Source: Rickettsiella endosymbiont of Dermanyssus gallinae (GTDB lineage: Bacteria > Pseudomonadota > Gammaproteobacteria > Diplorickettsiales > Diplorickettsiaceae). Taken from it: a stretch of 64,000 nucleotides of DNA. Where the stretch lies: contig NZ_CP079094.1 of assembly GCF_019285595.1 (NCBI RefSeq), forward strand, positions 1,495,001-1,559,000, read 5' to 3'. A program made the position numbers and the translations under genes. Every line of letters starts with the position of its first letter. Within the stretch, counting starts at the first letter, position 1. Shown piece after piece: positions 1-8,152 of this stretch. The notes beneath the pieces are model-generated. The model was given only the letters and a program-made list of their open reading frames with translations, had not been told where the DNA came from and searched no databases.

Positions 1-1766
1 GCCAACAAGCCACTGCATTATTGTCACAAGGCTATGAAACAATAAAACGACTTTTCAACCACCTAAAAAAAAGTTTAGCCAAAAAAGAAAAAACGCCTAT
101 TGATAGCATGCAGAAGCCAAAACTAAATATCAATAATAAGCCGTTAGCGCCCCACTCAAATTCAATCACAATCTCACCTTTCCAAGACGCTGATCTTCCT
201 AGCTCCTCACCTTCTATCCCTATTAAGCCCTATTCCCCTCCGGTAACGATCATTCCGAGTAAAAAGGTAAGCACTAGCGCGGCGCTTCCTTCATTAAACT
301 TATTAGATCCAGCAGAGGCTTCTAGTAAAGAAGGTTACTCACGTGAAGAATTAGAGCGCCTGTCACGTGATGTTGAGCTGCGCTTAAAAGATTTCGGCAT
401 ACAAGTACACGTGGTTGCTGTACATCCAGGGCCTGTTGTCACACGTTTTGAAATGGAACTTGCTGCAGGTATTAAAGTAAGCCGTATTACAGGTCTTGCC
501 AAAGATCTTGCGCGCTCCTTATCCGTTGTCAGCGTTAGAATCGTGGAAGTTATTCCTGGGAAATCCGTGGTAGGTTTAGAAGTCCCCAATAAACACAGAG
601 AAATCGTTCGTTTAAGTGAGATATTAACCTCTAACCCCTACCAACAAGCCCGCTCTCCTCTTTCACTTGCGCTAGGAAAAGATATTGCTGGCCATCCCGT
701 TATTGTTGATCTAGGAAAAATGCCACACTTATTAGTCGCTGGTACGACAGGCTCTGGAAAATCTGTCGGTCTAAATGCGATGCTACTAAGTATTTTATAT
801 AAAGCAATGCCGCAAGAAGTCCGATTGATCATGATAGATCCTAAAATGTTGGAACTTGCTATCTATGAAGGCATTCCCCATCTTTTAGCGCCTGTTGTTA
901 CCGATATGAAAGAAGCCGCCAATGCTTTACGTTGGTGTGTCGCTGAAATGGAACGCCGTTATAAACTCATGGCGAATCTTGGCGTGCGAAACTTAGCGGG
1001 TTTTAACCAAAAGATACAAGAAGCACAGGCTAAAGGCCGTCCTATCCATGATCCCTTTTGGACACCGGAGCAAGGCGGACAAGCTGAACCCTTAATGCAA
1101 CTCCCTTATATTATTGTCTTAATTGACGAATTTGCCGATATGATGATGGTTGTAGGCAAGAAAGTGGAAGAATTGATTGCTAGAATTGCGCAAAAAGCAC
1201 GAGCGGCGGGTATCCATTTAATCTTAGCCACACAAAGACCTTCTGTTGATGTCATTACGGGATTAATCAAAGCAAATATTCCTACTCGAATCGCTTTTCA
1301 AGTTTCTTCTAAAATTGATTCACGCACTATTCTCGATCAACAAGGCGCTGATCAATTACTCGGTCACGGAGATATGTTGTATTTAGCGCCGGGTACTGGT
1401 GTGCCTATTCGTGTGCATGGTGCTTTTGTTGCTGACCAGGAAGTACATGATGTGGTAAACGCCCTGAAACAATCTGGCACGCCCGAATACATGTTGGATC
1501 TAACACAAGCGGCGCTTGAAGCATCTGATCCTTACGCAGAGTTTGCAGATAATCATGGGGGAGAAAAAGATGCTTTATACGATCAAGCCGTACAAATCGT
1601 ATTAGAAACACGACGCGCTTCTATTTCTAGTGTACAACGACGACTGAAAATTGGTTATAACCGCGCCGCTCGTTTAATGGAAGATATGGAAAGAGCAGGA
1701 CTTGTTAGCGCCATGGAGAATAATGGCAACCGGGAGATTTTAGTACCTGATAGGCTTAATGAATAA
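1..1766 (+). CDS. ftsK: DNA translocase FtsK, C-terminal part (cut by window start)
   Basis: FtsK pumps DNA at the division septum and brings dif sites to XerCD. The frame is open to the left edge, so the membrane N-terminus lies outside the window. Seen here, numbering from the TTG at 21: a Ser/Pro-rich linker (about 40-95), the FtsK alpha/beta motor with Walker A GTTGSGKS (241-248) and Walker [12 protein letters not shown] (about 366-376), and a C-terminal winged-helix gamma domain (about 515-575) of the type that reads KOPS sequences. The gene ends just before a strong hairpin. It faces mdh convergently. Identification is secure; only the true start is unseen. Confidence 0.96.
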   Translation, partial: QQATALLSQGYETIKRLFNHLKKSLAKKEKTPIDSMQKPKLNINNKPLAPHSNSITISPFQDADLPSSSPSIPIKPYSPPVTIIPSKKVSTSAALPSLNLLDPAEASSKEGYSREELERLSRDVELRLKDFGIQVHVVAVHPGPVVTRFEMELAAGIKVSRITGLAKDLARSLSVVSVRIVEVIPGKSVVGLEVPNKHREIVRLSEILTSNPYQQARSPLSLALGKDIAGHPVIVDLGKMPHLLVAGTTGSGKSVGLNAMLLSILYKAMPQEVRLIMIDPKMLELAIYEGIPHLLAPVVTDMKEAANALRWCVAEMERRYKLMANLGVRNLAGFNQKIQEAQAKGRPIHDPFWTPEQGGQAEPLMQLPYIIVLIDEFADMMMVVGKKVEELIARIAQKARAAGIHLILATQRPSVDVITGLIKANIPTRIAFQVSSKIDSRTILDQQGADQLLGHGDMLYLAPGTGVPIRVHGAFVADQEVHDVVNALKQSGTPEYMLDLTQAALEASDPYAEFADNHGGEKDALYDQAVQIVLETRRASISSVQRRLKIGYNRAARLMEDMERAGLVSAMENNGNREILVPDRLNE

Positions 1767-1770
1767 AAAC

Positions 1771-1809
1771 TTAAGCGGAACAACGTAGCAAATAGGTTGT
1801 TCCGCTTAA
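1771..1809. terminator. Bidirectional terminator between ftsK and mdh
   Basis: A perfect 14-base inverted repeat (1771-1784 with 1796-1809, arm TTAAGCGGAACAAC) with an 11-base loop lies between the convergent ends of ftsK and mdh. A-rich sequence on one side and T-rich on the other suit termination in both directions. Confidence 0.8.
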
Positions 1810-1818
1810 TATCACTTT

Positions 1819-2832
1819 TTAACTAACACCTAACTTATATTCAATTAATCCTAATTTCTTTATTTCATCCCTTTCAGCACGTAACTCGTTTAATGTTAAT
1901 AGTAACTTTTCTTTTCCAAACGCATTATGCTGAATATTTTTCACTATACTTAATTGGCCTTTAGCATCCACCTGGCTAGGGAAAGAAAATATCAAATCCT
2001 CATCAATGCCGTATTCGCCTTTAGAACAAAACGCGATTGAAAAATAATCATCCTGTTTAGTTTCGTGTGTCAAATGATAAACACTTCCAACCACCGCATT
2101 AGCCGCTGATGCCGCAGACGATGCACCGCGCGCTTTTATAACCGCTGCACCACGCTTTTGCACTAAGGAAATAAAATCATTTTGTAGCCAATTTTCGTCT
2201 GAAATAGTTTCAATAACGGGCTTACCACTAATTTTCGCATTATAAAAATCAGGGTATTGTGTTGAAGAATGGTTACCCCAAATAGCCAATTGACTAACTT
2301 CTTGTACTGATACACCTGCCTTTTTAGCCAGCTGCGATCGTGCACGATTTTCATCTAACAAAGTCATCGAAAAAAAACGATCTTTAGGCACATCCGGCGC
2401 ATGATGCATAGCAATCAAACAATTCGTATTACAAGGATTACCCACAACGAATGTTCTCACATCATCGGCCGCATAATCATTAATAGCCTTACCTTGTGGC
2501 GCAAAAATGCTTCCATTTATTTTCAGTAAGTCCGCACGCTCCATACCCTCTCTACGTGGCATAGACCCGACTAAAATAGCCCAATTAGCGCCTTGCATCG
2601 CTTCATTAAGTTGGCTAGTACAAACAATTTTTTCTAGTAATGGAAAAGCGCAATCATCTAATTCCATTGCAATACCATGCAATGCCGGTAGACTTTTCTC
2701 TAGCTCTAATAGATGAAGCTTAACGGGCTGATCCGGACCAAACATCTGTCCTGAAGCAATGCGAAACAATAAAGCATAACCAATTTGTCCTGCCGCGCCG
2801 GTCACTGCAACCGTGATTGATTTTTTTAGCAT
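1819..2832 (-). CDS. mdh: Malate dehydrogenase (NAD)
   Basis: Interconverts malate and oxaloacetate in the TCA cycle. The 337-residue length fits the long bacterial MDH type. The N-terminal Rossmann motif TGAAGQIG (residues 11-18), the substrate-binding stretch [14 protein letters not shown], the NPCNTN segment and the catalytic histidine motif [10 protein letters not shown] (about 190) are all visible. Single gene, ending at a shared terminator with ftsK. Nothing unusual. Confidence 0.97.
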   Translation of the reverse strand: MLKKSITVAVTGAAGQIGYALLFRIASGQMFGPDQPVKLHLLELEKSLPALHGIAMELDDCAFPLLEKIVCTSQLNEAMQGANWAILVGSMPRREGMERADLLKINGSIFAPQGKAINDYAADDVRTFVVGNPCNTNCLIAMHHAPDVPKDRFFSMTLLDENRARSQLAKKAGVSVQEVSQLAIWGNHSSTQYPDFYNAKISGKPVIETISDENWLQNDFISLVQKRGAAVIKARGASSAASAANAVVGSVYHLTHETKQDDYFSIAFCSKGEYGIDEDLIFSFPSQVDAKGQLSIVKNIQHNAFGKEKLLLTLNELRAERDEIKKLGLIEYKLGVS

Positions 2833-2859
2833 ACAAGCTCCTTACTTAGTCGTGTTGTT

Positions 2860-3651
2860 TTAAACGAAATAATTGGCCCAGGAATGGGATTTATCACCCA
2901 CCGCTAAAAATGCGGCATTACGTAACGAAGGCTTGGTATTATAACGTAATATCCGGCCTTGGGAATCAATAAGGGTACCACCCGCTTCCTTAAGAATACA
3001 TTGGCCCGCCGCCGTATCCCACTCACTGGTGGGACTAAAGCGCGGATAAACATCTGCAAAGCCTTCCGCTAACCAACAAAATTTTAAAGCGCTCCCACAA
3101 CGTATCAGACTTAGTGCGGGGAACTGGGCAAAAAAATTCTGTAGTGAATCCGCTCCATGCCGACGACTAACCGTAATAATAAGGGGAGAGTCTTTTTTCC
3201 ATGCGGCAGTCTGCAGTAACTCGGCCTCTTGTGCTGCTATTTGTTTAAACGCGCCTTGATCCGCTCCCGCAAAATAACAGAAATCAAATGCGGGTGCATA
3301 AACAACGCCGAGTGTAGGTACATGATTCTCAATCAAAGCGATATTTATCGTAAACTCGCCGTTTTTTTCTAGGAATTCTTTAGTGCCGTCCAGTGGATCA
3401 ATAAGCCAGTATCGCTGCCAATGCTGGCGCTCTGCAAAATCAGTAGTCGTTAATTCCTCTGAAAGAATAGGTATTTCAGGTGTTAACTGTTTTAACCCTT
3501 GGGAAATTGTCTGATGTGCGGCCATATCCGCCGCTGTGACGGGCGACTTATCGGCTTTATATTCTACTGTAAAATCACTATGATAAATGCTAAGTATCTG
3601 CTTCCCCGCTTGTTTAGCGAGAGAAACAACATTAGAAAGTAAAGAATTCAT
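2860..3651 (-). CDS. cysQ: 3'(2'),5'-bisphosphate nucleotidase CysQ
   Basis: Inositol-monophosphatase-fold enzyme that hydrolyses 3'-phosphoadenosine 5'-phosphate from sulfate assimilation and CoA turnover. Metal-site motifs are EEL, DPLDGTKEF and the C-terminal WDTAAG. The ATG at 3651 is preferred: a start at 3696 is in frame but would run 20 bases into the divergent ispD coding region and adds an unconserved hydrophobic tail. Length from the chosen start, 263 residues, is normal for CysQ. Confidence 0.92.
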   Translation of the reverse strand: MNSLLSNVVSLAKQAGKQILSIYHSDFTVEYKADKSPVTAADMAAHQTISQGLKQLTPEIPILSEELTTTDFAERQHWQRYWLIDPLDGTKEFLEKNGEFTINIALIENHVPTLGVVYAPAFDFCYFAGADQGAFKQIAAQEAELLQTAAWKKDSPLIITVSRRHGADSLQNFFAQFPALSLIRCGSALKFCWLAEGFADVYPRFSPTSEWDTAAGQCILKEAGGTLIDSQGRILRYNTKPSLRNAAFLAVGDKSHSWANYFV

Positions 3652-3676
3652 GTAATAAGTATATATTGATATTTTT

Positions 3677-4390
3677 ATGAAACAATCACCTAGCAATTAT
3701 TTCGTCATCGTTCCAGCCGCAGGCGTCGGTACTCGCATGAAAAGCGATATCCCTAAACAATATCTAAGCGTAAAAGGTAAGTGCATTCTTGAATATACCT
3801 TAAACACCCTGCTTAACTATTCAGCATTCGAAAAATGCGTGGTCGTTATCAATGCGCGTGATAAGAATTGGCCTTCTATAAAGCTTAATCACCCTAAATT
3901 AATAACAACCACGGGAGGCAACGAACGTGCTAATTCTGTATTTAACGGATTAGTCGCGCTCAAACCTTTTATTAAGGAAAACGATTGGGTGCTCGTCCAT
4001 GATGCCGTTCGCCCTTTTTTGCATTCCAGCGACATTGATAAGCTTATTAGTGAAATAGGCGATGATCCACTAGGTGGCTTGTTAGGATCGCCCTTAAAAA
4101 ACACCATTAAACGTATTGAGGATAAACATTGTCTTGAAACACTGGATCGACAAAAATTATGGCAAGCATTAACACCACAAATGTTCCGCTACCATTGGCT
4201 TTTTAAAGCACTGAATTCTGCAGTCGAAAAACAACAAACTATCACAGATGAAAGTAATGCTATTGAGTTATTAGGAAAGCATCCAAAAATCATTGAGGGT
4301 CGTTCGGATAATATAAAAATTACTGATAGCTATGATTTGGCTTTCTTTGACTATTGCCTCCATACACGACAGGATTTGTTAAGTTTCTGA
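3677..4390 (+). CDS. ispD: 2-C-methyl-D-erythritol 4-phosphate cytidylyltransferase
   Basis: Third step of the MEP isoprenoid pathway: forms CDP-ME from MEP and CTP. The nucleotide-binding signature VPAAGVGTRM with PKQY is at residues 12-29. VHDAVRPF (about 107) and TDESNAIE near the C-terminus are typical. The 237-residue length is standard. Divergent from cysQ with only about 25 bases between starts, so their promoters must overlap. ispF is not adjacent, although the two are neighbours in many gammaproteobacteria. Confidence 0.95.
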   Translation: MKQSPSNYFVIVPAAGVGTRMKSDIPKQYLSVKGKCILEYTLNTLLNYSAFEKCVVVINARDKNWPSIKLNHPKLITTTGGNERANSVFNGLVALKPFIKENDWVLVHDAVRPFLHSSDIDKLISEIGDDPLGGLLGSPLKNTIKRIEDKHCLETLDRQKLWQALTPQMFRYHWLFKALNSAVEKQQTITDESNAIELLGKHPKIIEGRSDNIKITDSYDLAFFDYCLHTRQDLLSF

Positions 4391-4494
4391 AAAAACGGTA
4401 AATTAACTAGATTAAAAGAAAGTTTCGAGAATGGATTTAAGATTACTTTAAGAGAAAAGAAGCATAATGGAGTCGTGCTTTTTTTGGGTAGCAA

Positions 4495-4513
4495 AAAACG
4501 AGGCCCTAGCCTC
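4495..4513 (+). other. Small hairpin downstream of ispD
   Basis: GAGGC/GCCTC stem with a four-base loop follows an earlier AAGCA/TGCTT stem with a run of seven T (about 4459-4479). Together these could end ispD transcription; either alone is weak. Confidence 0.35.
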
Positions 4514-4569
4514 ACCAAAAATAAAATAATCCATGGATAAAAATACAGCTATACCCGGATGAACCTCAA

Positions 4570-5145
4570 ATGACTCAAGAAACAAACTTAGGTCTCTTTG
4601 GTTTAGATACAACAAAACAAGACAAAGCTTTATCTAAGCATTTTCAACCCCTAGAAAACTATCAATCCCAATATCTAAATGCACAACAAACGGGAATGAA
4701 TCCTTTACACTACTTTGTTAACCAAAAGGACAAAGCCATCGTATTGGCAACACCTGTTGATACAGCAAATCTCTCAGCCTATTTGGATATATTAATAAAG
4801 CATTTAGCGTTAGAAAATCTAGATGACTACCATGTTGTTATTCCCCTTATCGGTAAAGGAATAACAGAAAGACACATTGTTAGCTATTATAAAGCACCCG
4901 GCGCTGAATCAATCCCCATGATATTCGATTCCAAAACCGGCAATCTAGCAGGTTTTTTTAATGTCAAAAAAAATAGCGTGGCTCCTAACATTAGTTACTG
5001 TAATTTAGGTACACAATCTTTTTTTGACTCCGTGACCTGCGGTTATCATACACTCATTAATACCGCTAATATCGTATCGCTGATTCAAGATGGTAAAAAA
5101 GTTAATACCGCTTCTTTACTTAAGGCCCTTAAAAAAACAATTTGA
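4570..5145 (+). CDS. Unknown protein with a CE-clan cysteine-peptidase-like signature
   Basis: A 191-residue soluble protein I cannot assign to a named family. It has residues ordered like the CE clan (ULP/SENP, YopJ, ElaD): H102 in ITERHIVSYY, D120 in MIFDSKTG, Q149 and C157 in TQSFFDSVTCGYHT. The 18-residue H-D gap and 8-residue Q-C gap are close to those in ULP-type proteases. Such enzymes in intracellular bacteria are often secreted deubiquitinases, deSUMOylases or acetyltransferases. The frame ends at a run of seven A; one extra A would continue it into the next reading frame, so the gene may be a truncated piece of a longer one. Fold and function are inference. Confidence 0.55.
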   Translation: MTQETNLGLFGLDTTKQDKALSKHFQPLENYQSQYLNAQQTGMNPLHYFVNQKDKAIVLATPVDTANLSAYLDILIKHLALENLDDYHVVIPLIGKGITERHIVSYYKAPGAESIPMIFDSKTGNLAGFFNVKKNSVAPNISYCNLGTQSFFDSVTCGYHTLINTANIVSLIQDGKKVNTASLLKALKKTI

Positions 5146-5540
5146 ATAACTTTACTGTTCCATTACTAAAAAATTCAGATATTCCCTTAAAAATAAATTA
5201 TGTTGCATTTATGCAACAGGCTTGGCGAGATACTTTTCTGGCAAGGCTTAATCAACGAGAAAGTGCGGCGACTACCTTTAAACACTATTTTTTAGGCTGG
5301 CCTACTGAGAACGCTGCTTGGAAAAAAATGCTTTATACCACGCTGCTCGGTTTTTTATTTTACCCTTTGATCAATACACTCAAACTATCGATTGAGCTCC
5401 CCATCCAAATATTGAAGCATTCTGTTGATCATATCAAAAATCAACTCTTTTTATGGGCACCCACCTCAACTGCCTTACAATATTTACGTACGAGTTTATT
5501 GCTAACAAATTACCTATTTTATGGAATTCAAAAGGGTTAA
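5142..5540 (+). CDS. Unknown protein with hydrophobic segment, probably a displaced part of the preceding gene
   Basis: 132 residues starting from a TTG that overlaps the previous stop. The frame is open back to 5133, and a single extra A in the 5131-5137 A-run would fuse it to the upstream peptidase-like frame. It contains an amphipathic or membrane-like stretch (about residues 63-85, LYTTLLGFLFYPLINTLKL) and a second near the C-terminus. No family recognised. It is either a translationally coupled second gene or the middle of a frameshifted effector-like gene; I favour the latter. Confidence 0.45.
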   Translation: MNNFTVPLLKNSDIPLKINYVAFMQQAWRDTFLARLNQRESAATTFKHYFLGWPTENAAWKKMLYTTLLGFLFYPLINTLKLSIELPIQILKHSVDHIKNQLFLWAPTSTALQYLRTSLLLTNYLFYGIQKG

Positions 5541-5794
5541 GTTTGATAATACATACAAGCCTCACCCTCATCCCAACACCGTGTACACTGAATACACAAC
5601 AAGAGAACGTGAGAAATAACGATGCTTCAATAAAGGCTGATGATACGCTCAGAGGTTATGACTACTTAGACATAGATGATTTGCAAAGAATGAGTTCGGG
5701 TAATGCTTCAGCGTTTTTAAAGCCATTGGTTACTCAGGCTGAAGAACAAAGGCAAGAAGAGAACATTGAATCATCTATATCTCATAGCTTATGA
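5541..5794 (+). pseudogene. C-terminal remnant of the 4.57-5.79 kb effector-like locus
   Basis: After the stop at 5540 a credible acidic tail continues in yet another frame (contains RGYDYLDIDDLQRMSSG and ends at 5794). A short third-frame stretch with a protein-like pattern (VKFDNTYKPHPHPNTVYT) lies between. Having three successive frames each carry a plausible segment is what a decaying gene with several small indels looks like. The tail runs convergently into ppiD with a few bases of overlap. Confidence 0.4.
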
Positions 5795-7132
5795 CAAGCC
5801 ATGTGCTTTCTGCATTAAACCCTGCACATACAAATCGTAATCTCGGCTAGCAAACCCATGCGCTAGCTCTTGAGTAGAGATATTCTTTTGATCAGACGAA
5901 AATTGCTTACTATCGGCTTCATGGACAGCGATTAGCTTAATCAATACATAATCACCATTCGGTAAAGTAAATCCTTCTACTGAGGGTATTTCACCTGATG
6001 TAACAGGCAAATTAAATACGGCCTTCGCTATCTCAGGTAATGGTTTATCTGCATTGCGCTCAACCTGATTAAGCGACTGCCAACGTAAACTCAGCTTATT
6101 TTTTTCAGAGTCAGAAAATGAACCTTTTTCTTTTAGTTCCTTCAGCAATTCCTGCCCTAGAACATAATTTTTTTCTACGGCATTTTGTTTCCTTAATACG
6201 TCTATGATCTGCGCTTTCACTTCAGAAAAGGCTTGAACCGCTGACGCTTTATGCTGTTTAACGCGTAACACAATGGCCGTATCGGCATCTAAATCAATAA
6301 CCGGACTATTATTTCCCTGCAAACTATCTTGACTAAATGCCGCTGCAATAATTTTTGGGTTTTTTGTCAATACTTCGTGGCCACCTATTTGCTCAAATAA
6401 TGGCGTTGATTGAATGGGTAAATTAAGTTCTTTAGCCGCTTGTTGCAAAGAATCGGGATGGGTATAACTTAAATTGGCTAATTTATCTCGCTTTTCTACG
6501 AATGTTTTATCGTCTTTTAGTGTAGTCAGTGAAAGCTTAATATAATCAACACTCACCTGTTCAGGCTGAATAAAATGGTTTTTATTGTTTTGATAATAAG
6601 CGAATGCTTCTGCTTCAGAGACAGGTAATTGATTGGCATAAAATTGACTGCTGGGAATAATAATGTACGCAAAATCTCTTTTTTGGTGAACCAGAGTCAT
6701 TGCCTGCTTAACTTCGCCTGGTAAAACAAATGCTGTTTCGGTTAAACCTTGCTGCACTTGATTAATCAATAATGTTTTTTTTAAGTCACTTAAAAAACCA
6801 AGTTCTGTATAGCCCATCGCATCCAGTACTGTATAAAAGCGTGTACTAGAAAAACGACCTGCCGATTGAAAAAATGGGATATGTAATAAAGCGGAATCTA
6901 TGCTTGACTGGCTTAAACGATAATGGTCTTTGTAAGCAGCATGCGCTAATACCTGAGTCAAAGTCCATTGTGCAATTGTTTGTTTTTTTACAAGTGAGTC
7001 GCTATGCTCCCGAAGAATTTCGGCCATCGTGTCCCCGAAATTCGTTCGCATGACGCGACTGAAATTAGGCCGCGATACGTCCTGCGTCCGGCACGCACTC
7101 ACTCCTTCGGAGTTCATGCCCGTGCCTCCCAC
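5789..7132 (-). pseudogene. ppiD: PpiD, C-terminal fragment (interrupted by 247-base element)
   Basis: PpiD is an inner-membrane-anchored periplasmic chaperone with SurA-like and parvulin-like domains, helping outer-membrane protein folding. This piece carries the periplasmic body from KKQTIAQWTLTQVLAHAAY onward (SurA-N-like helices, degenerate PPIase region, C-terminal helices). The first 47 residues of the open frame, including the GTG start at 7132, come from the inserted element. Native sequence resumes at about 6990. Deleting exactly 247 bases (6991-7237) joins this frame to the N-terminal piece. As it stands the fragment lacks the membrane anchor. Position after hupB matches the usual lon-hupB-ppiD order. 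Confidence 0.88.
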
Positions 7133-7238
7133 AAATGACTTTACGGCGTGATGCGTTTCCTGCTTCGCCCGTCAACGCACGCCTATCGCGGGCTCTTCGA
7201 CTTCGCATTGCTTTCACAATGCTTTCCTGTCTCATCGA
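6991..7238 (-). repeat. 248-base structured repeat, copy 1, inside ppiD
   Basis: Matches 56271-56518 at 247 of 248 bases. Its ends pair with each other when read on the minus strand (CGATGAG with CTCACTTG, one bulge). Internal hairpins include GCATTG/CAATGC, a GGCACG/CGTGCC arm capped by ACTCC-GAA-GGAGT, and a 9-base GAATTTCGG/CCGAAATTC stem. It has no complete reading frame of its own and shows no clear target duplication. It behaves like a MITE-type or structured-RNA repeat that inserted into coding sequence. Confidence 0.9.
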
Positions 7239-7493
7239 CTGCTCAACCAATTCCTTATTCAAAGACTCTGTTTTTAATTGCGCCTTTGCCTGCTGATAAA
7301 CCCGCTGATAAGCGGCATCAAACTCACGTTGCGAGAGTTTTTGACCCGCTACCTTAGCAACTACCTTATCACCACCTTCATTCTGCAATTCTAAATAACC
7401 GTGAACACCCCATAATGCAACCATAATGATGAATAGCCCAATAACGACTGAGGTTAACCAACCATGGGTTTTATCACGAATTGACTGTAGCAT
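7065..7493 (-). pseudogene. ppiD: PpiD, N-terminal fragment with membrane anchor
   Basis: Starts with the typical PpiD cytoplasmic N-terminus and single anchor helix (about residues 15-35, VVIGLFIIMVALWGV), followed by KVAGQKLSQREFDAAYQ. Native sequence runs to about residue 85 (KELVEQ). The remaining residues, up to the stop at 7065, are read from the inserted repeat. The product would be a membrane peptide without the chaperone body. See the C-terminal fragment for the frame-restoring deletion. Confidence 0.88.
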
Positions 7494-7532
7494 ATGGCCC
7501 GTTGTGGGTTAAAAAGAAGGGTTTAAAAAACT

Positions 7533-7609
7533 TGGCGGAGTGGACGGGACTCGAACCCGCGACCCCCGGCGTGACAGGCCGGTATTCTAACCAACTGAAC
7601 TACCACTCC
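7533..7609 (-). tRNA. tRNA-Asp (GUC)
   Basis: Minus-strand cloverleaf beginning GGAGTGGTAGTTCAG, anticodon loop CTGTCAC giving GTC, T-arm GGGTTCGAGTCCC, encoded CCA end. 77 bases. It lies between ppiD and tRNA-Val. Confidence 0.97.
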
Positions 7610-7618
7610 TGCAATAGA

Positions 7619-7694
7619 TGGTGGGTGCTGTAGGGATCGAACCTACGACCCTCGCCTTGTAAGGGCGATGCTCTACCAACTGAGCTAAGCACCC
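7619..7694 (-). tRNA. tRNA-Val (UAC)
   Basis: Minus-strand cloverleaf beginning GGGTGCTTAGCTCAG, anticodon loop TTACAAG giving TAC, T-arm with GGTTCGATCC, encoded CCA. 76 bases. Nine bases separate it from tRNA-Asp, so they are probably one transcript, possibly read from hupB. Confidence 0.97.
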
Positions 7695-7736
7695 GCTCAA
7701 AAAGGACGCCATTCTAAACCGAATTAGAATAGATTA

Positions 7737-8027
7737 CTACTCTTTTTGTCCTAAACTTTGTACTGCATCCTTGAGCCCTTTTCCAACTTTAAAAGAAGCG
7801 ACGTTACTTGCTGGAATCTGTAACGCTTCGCCTGTTTTAGGGTTACGGCCTGTGCGCGCTTTGCGTTCGCTCACTTTAAAAGTACCAAAACCGATTAAAG
7901 CTACATCTTCGCCTTTTTTTAATGCATGCGTAATCGATTCTAAAATCTTATCTAATGTTTTCCCAGCAATATTTTTTGAAATACCTGCGGACTCTACAAT
8001 AACGTCAACTAAATCTGATTTGTTCAT
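7737..8027 (-). CDS. hupB: DNA-binding protein HU
   Basis: Histone-like nucleoid protein that bends DNA as a dimer. The 96 residues show the family pattern: [10 protein letters not shown] start, [18 protein letters not shown] beta-arm signature, and the conserved C-terminal [11 protein letters not shown]. Location after lon and before ppiD is the usual gammaproteobacterial order, so hupB is favoured over hupA by context. Confidence 0.96.
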   Translation of the reverse strand: MNKSDLVDVIVESAGISKNIAGKTLDKILESITHALKKGEDVALIGFGTFKVSERKARTGRNPKTGEALQIPASNVASFKVGKGLKDAVQSLGQKE

Positions 8028-8152
8028 ATACCCTCACATCGGTAAAAATTAAGCTTCATACCTTTACTTTGCTTTCAGCGTCTTGCTCTTGATTATAAGT
8101 GAAACGTTTATATCAATTGCAAGAATCGTCTGTCAAGAAAATATCAACTTAT

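Noticed and set aside
6991-7238. Group I or II intron identity for the 247-base element
   Set aside because: Borders of U before and G at the end fit group I superficially, but the 5' flanks differ between copies, no P3-P7 core is visible, and the ends are not group II (GUGYG...AY). Kept only as a testable alternative.
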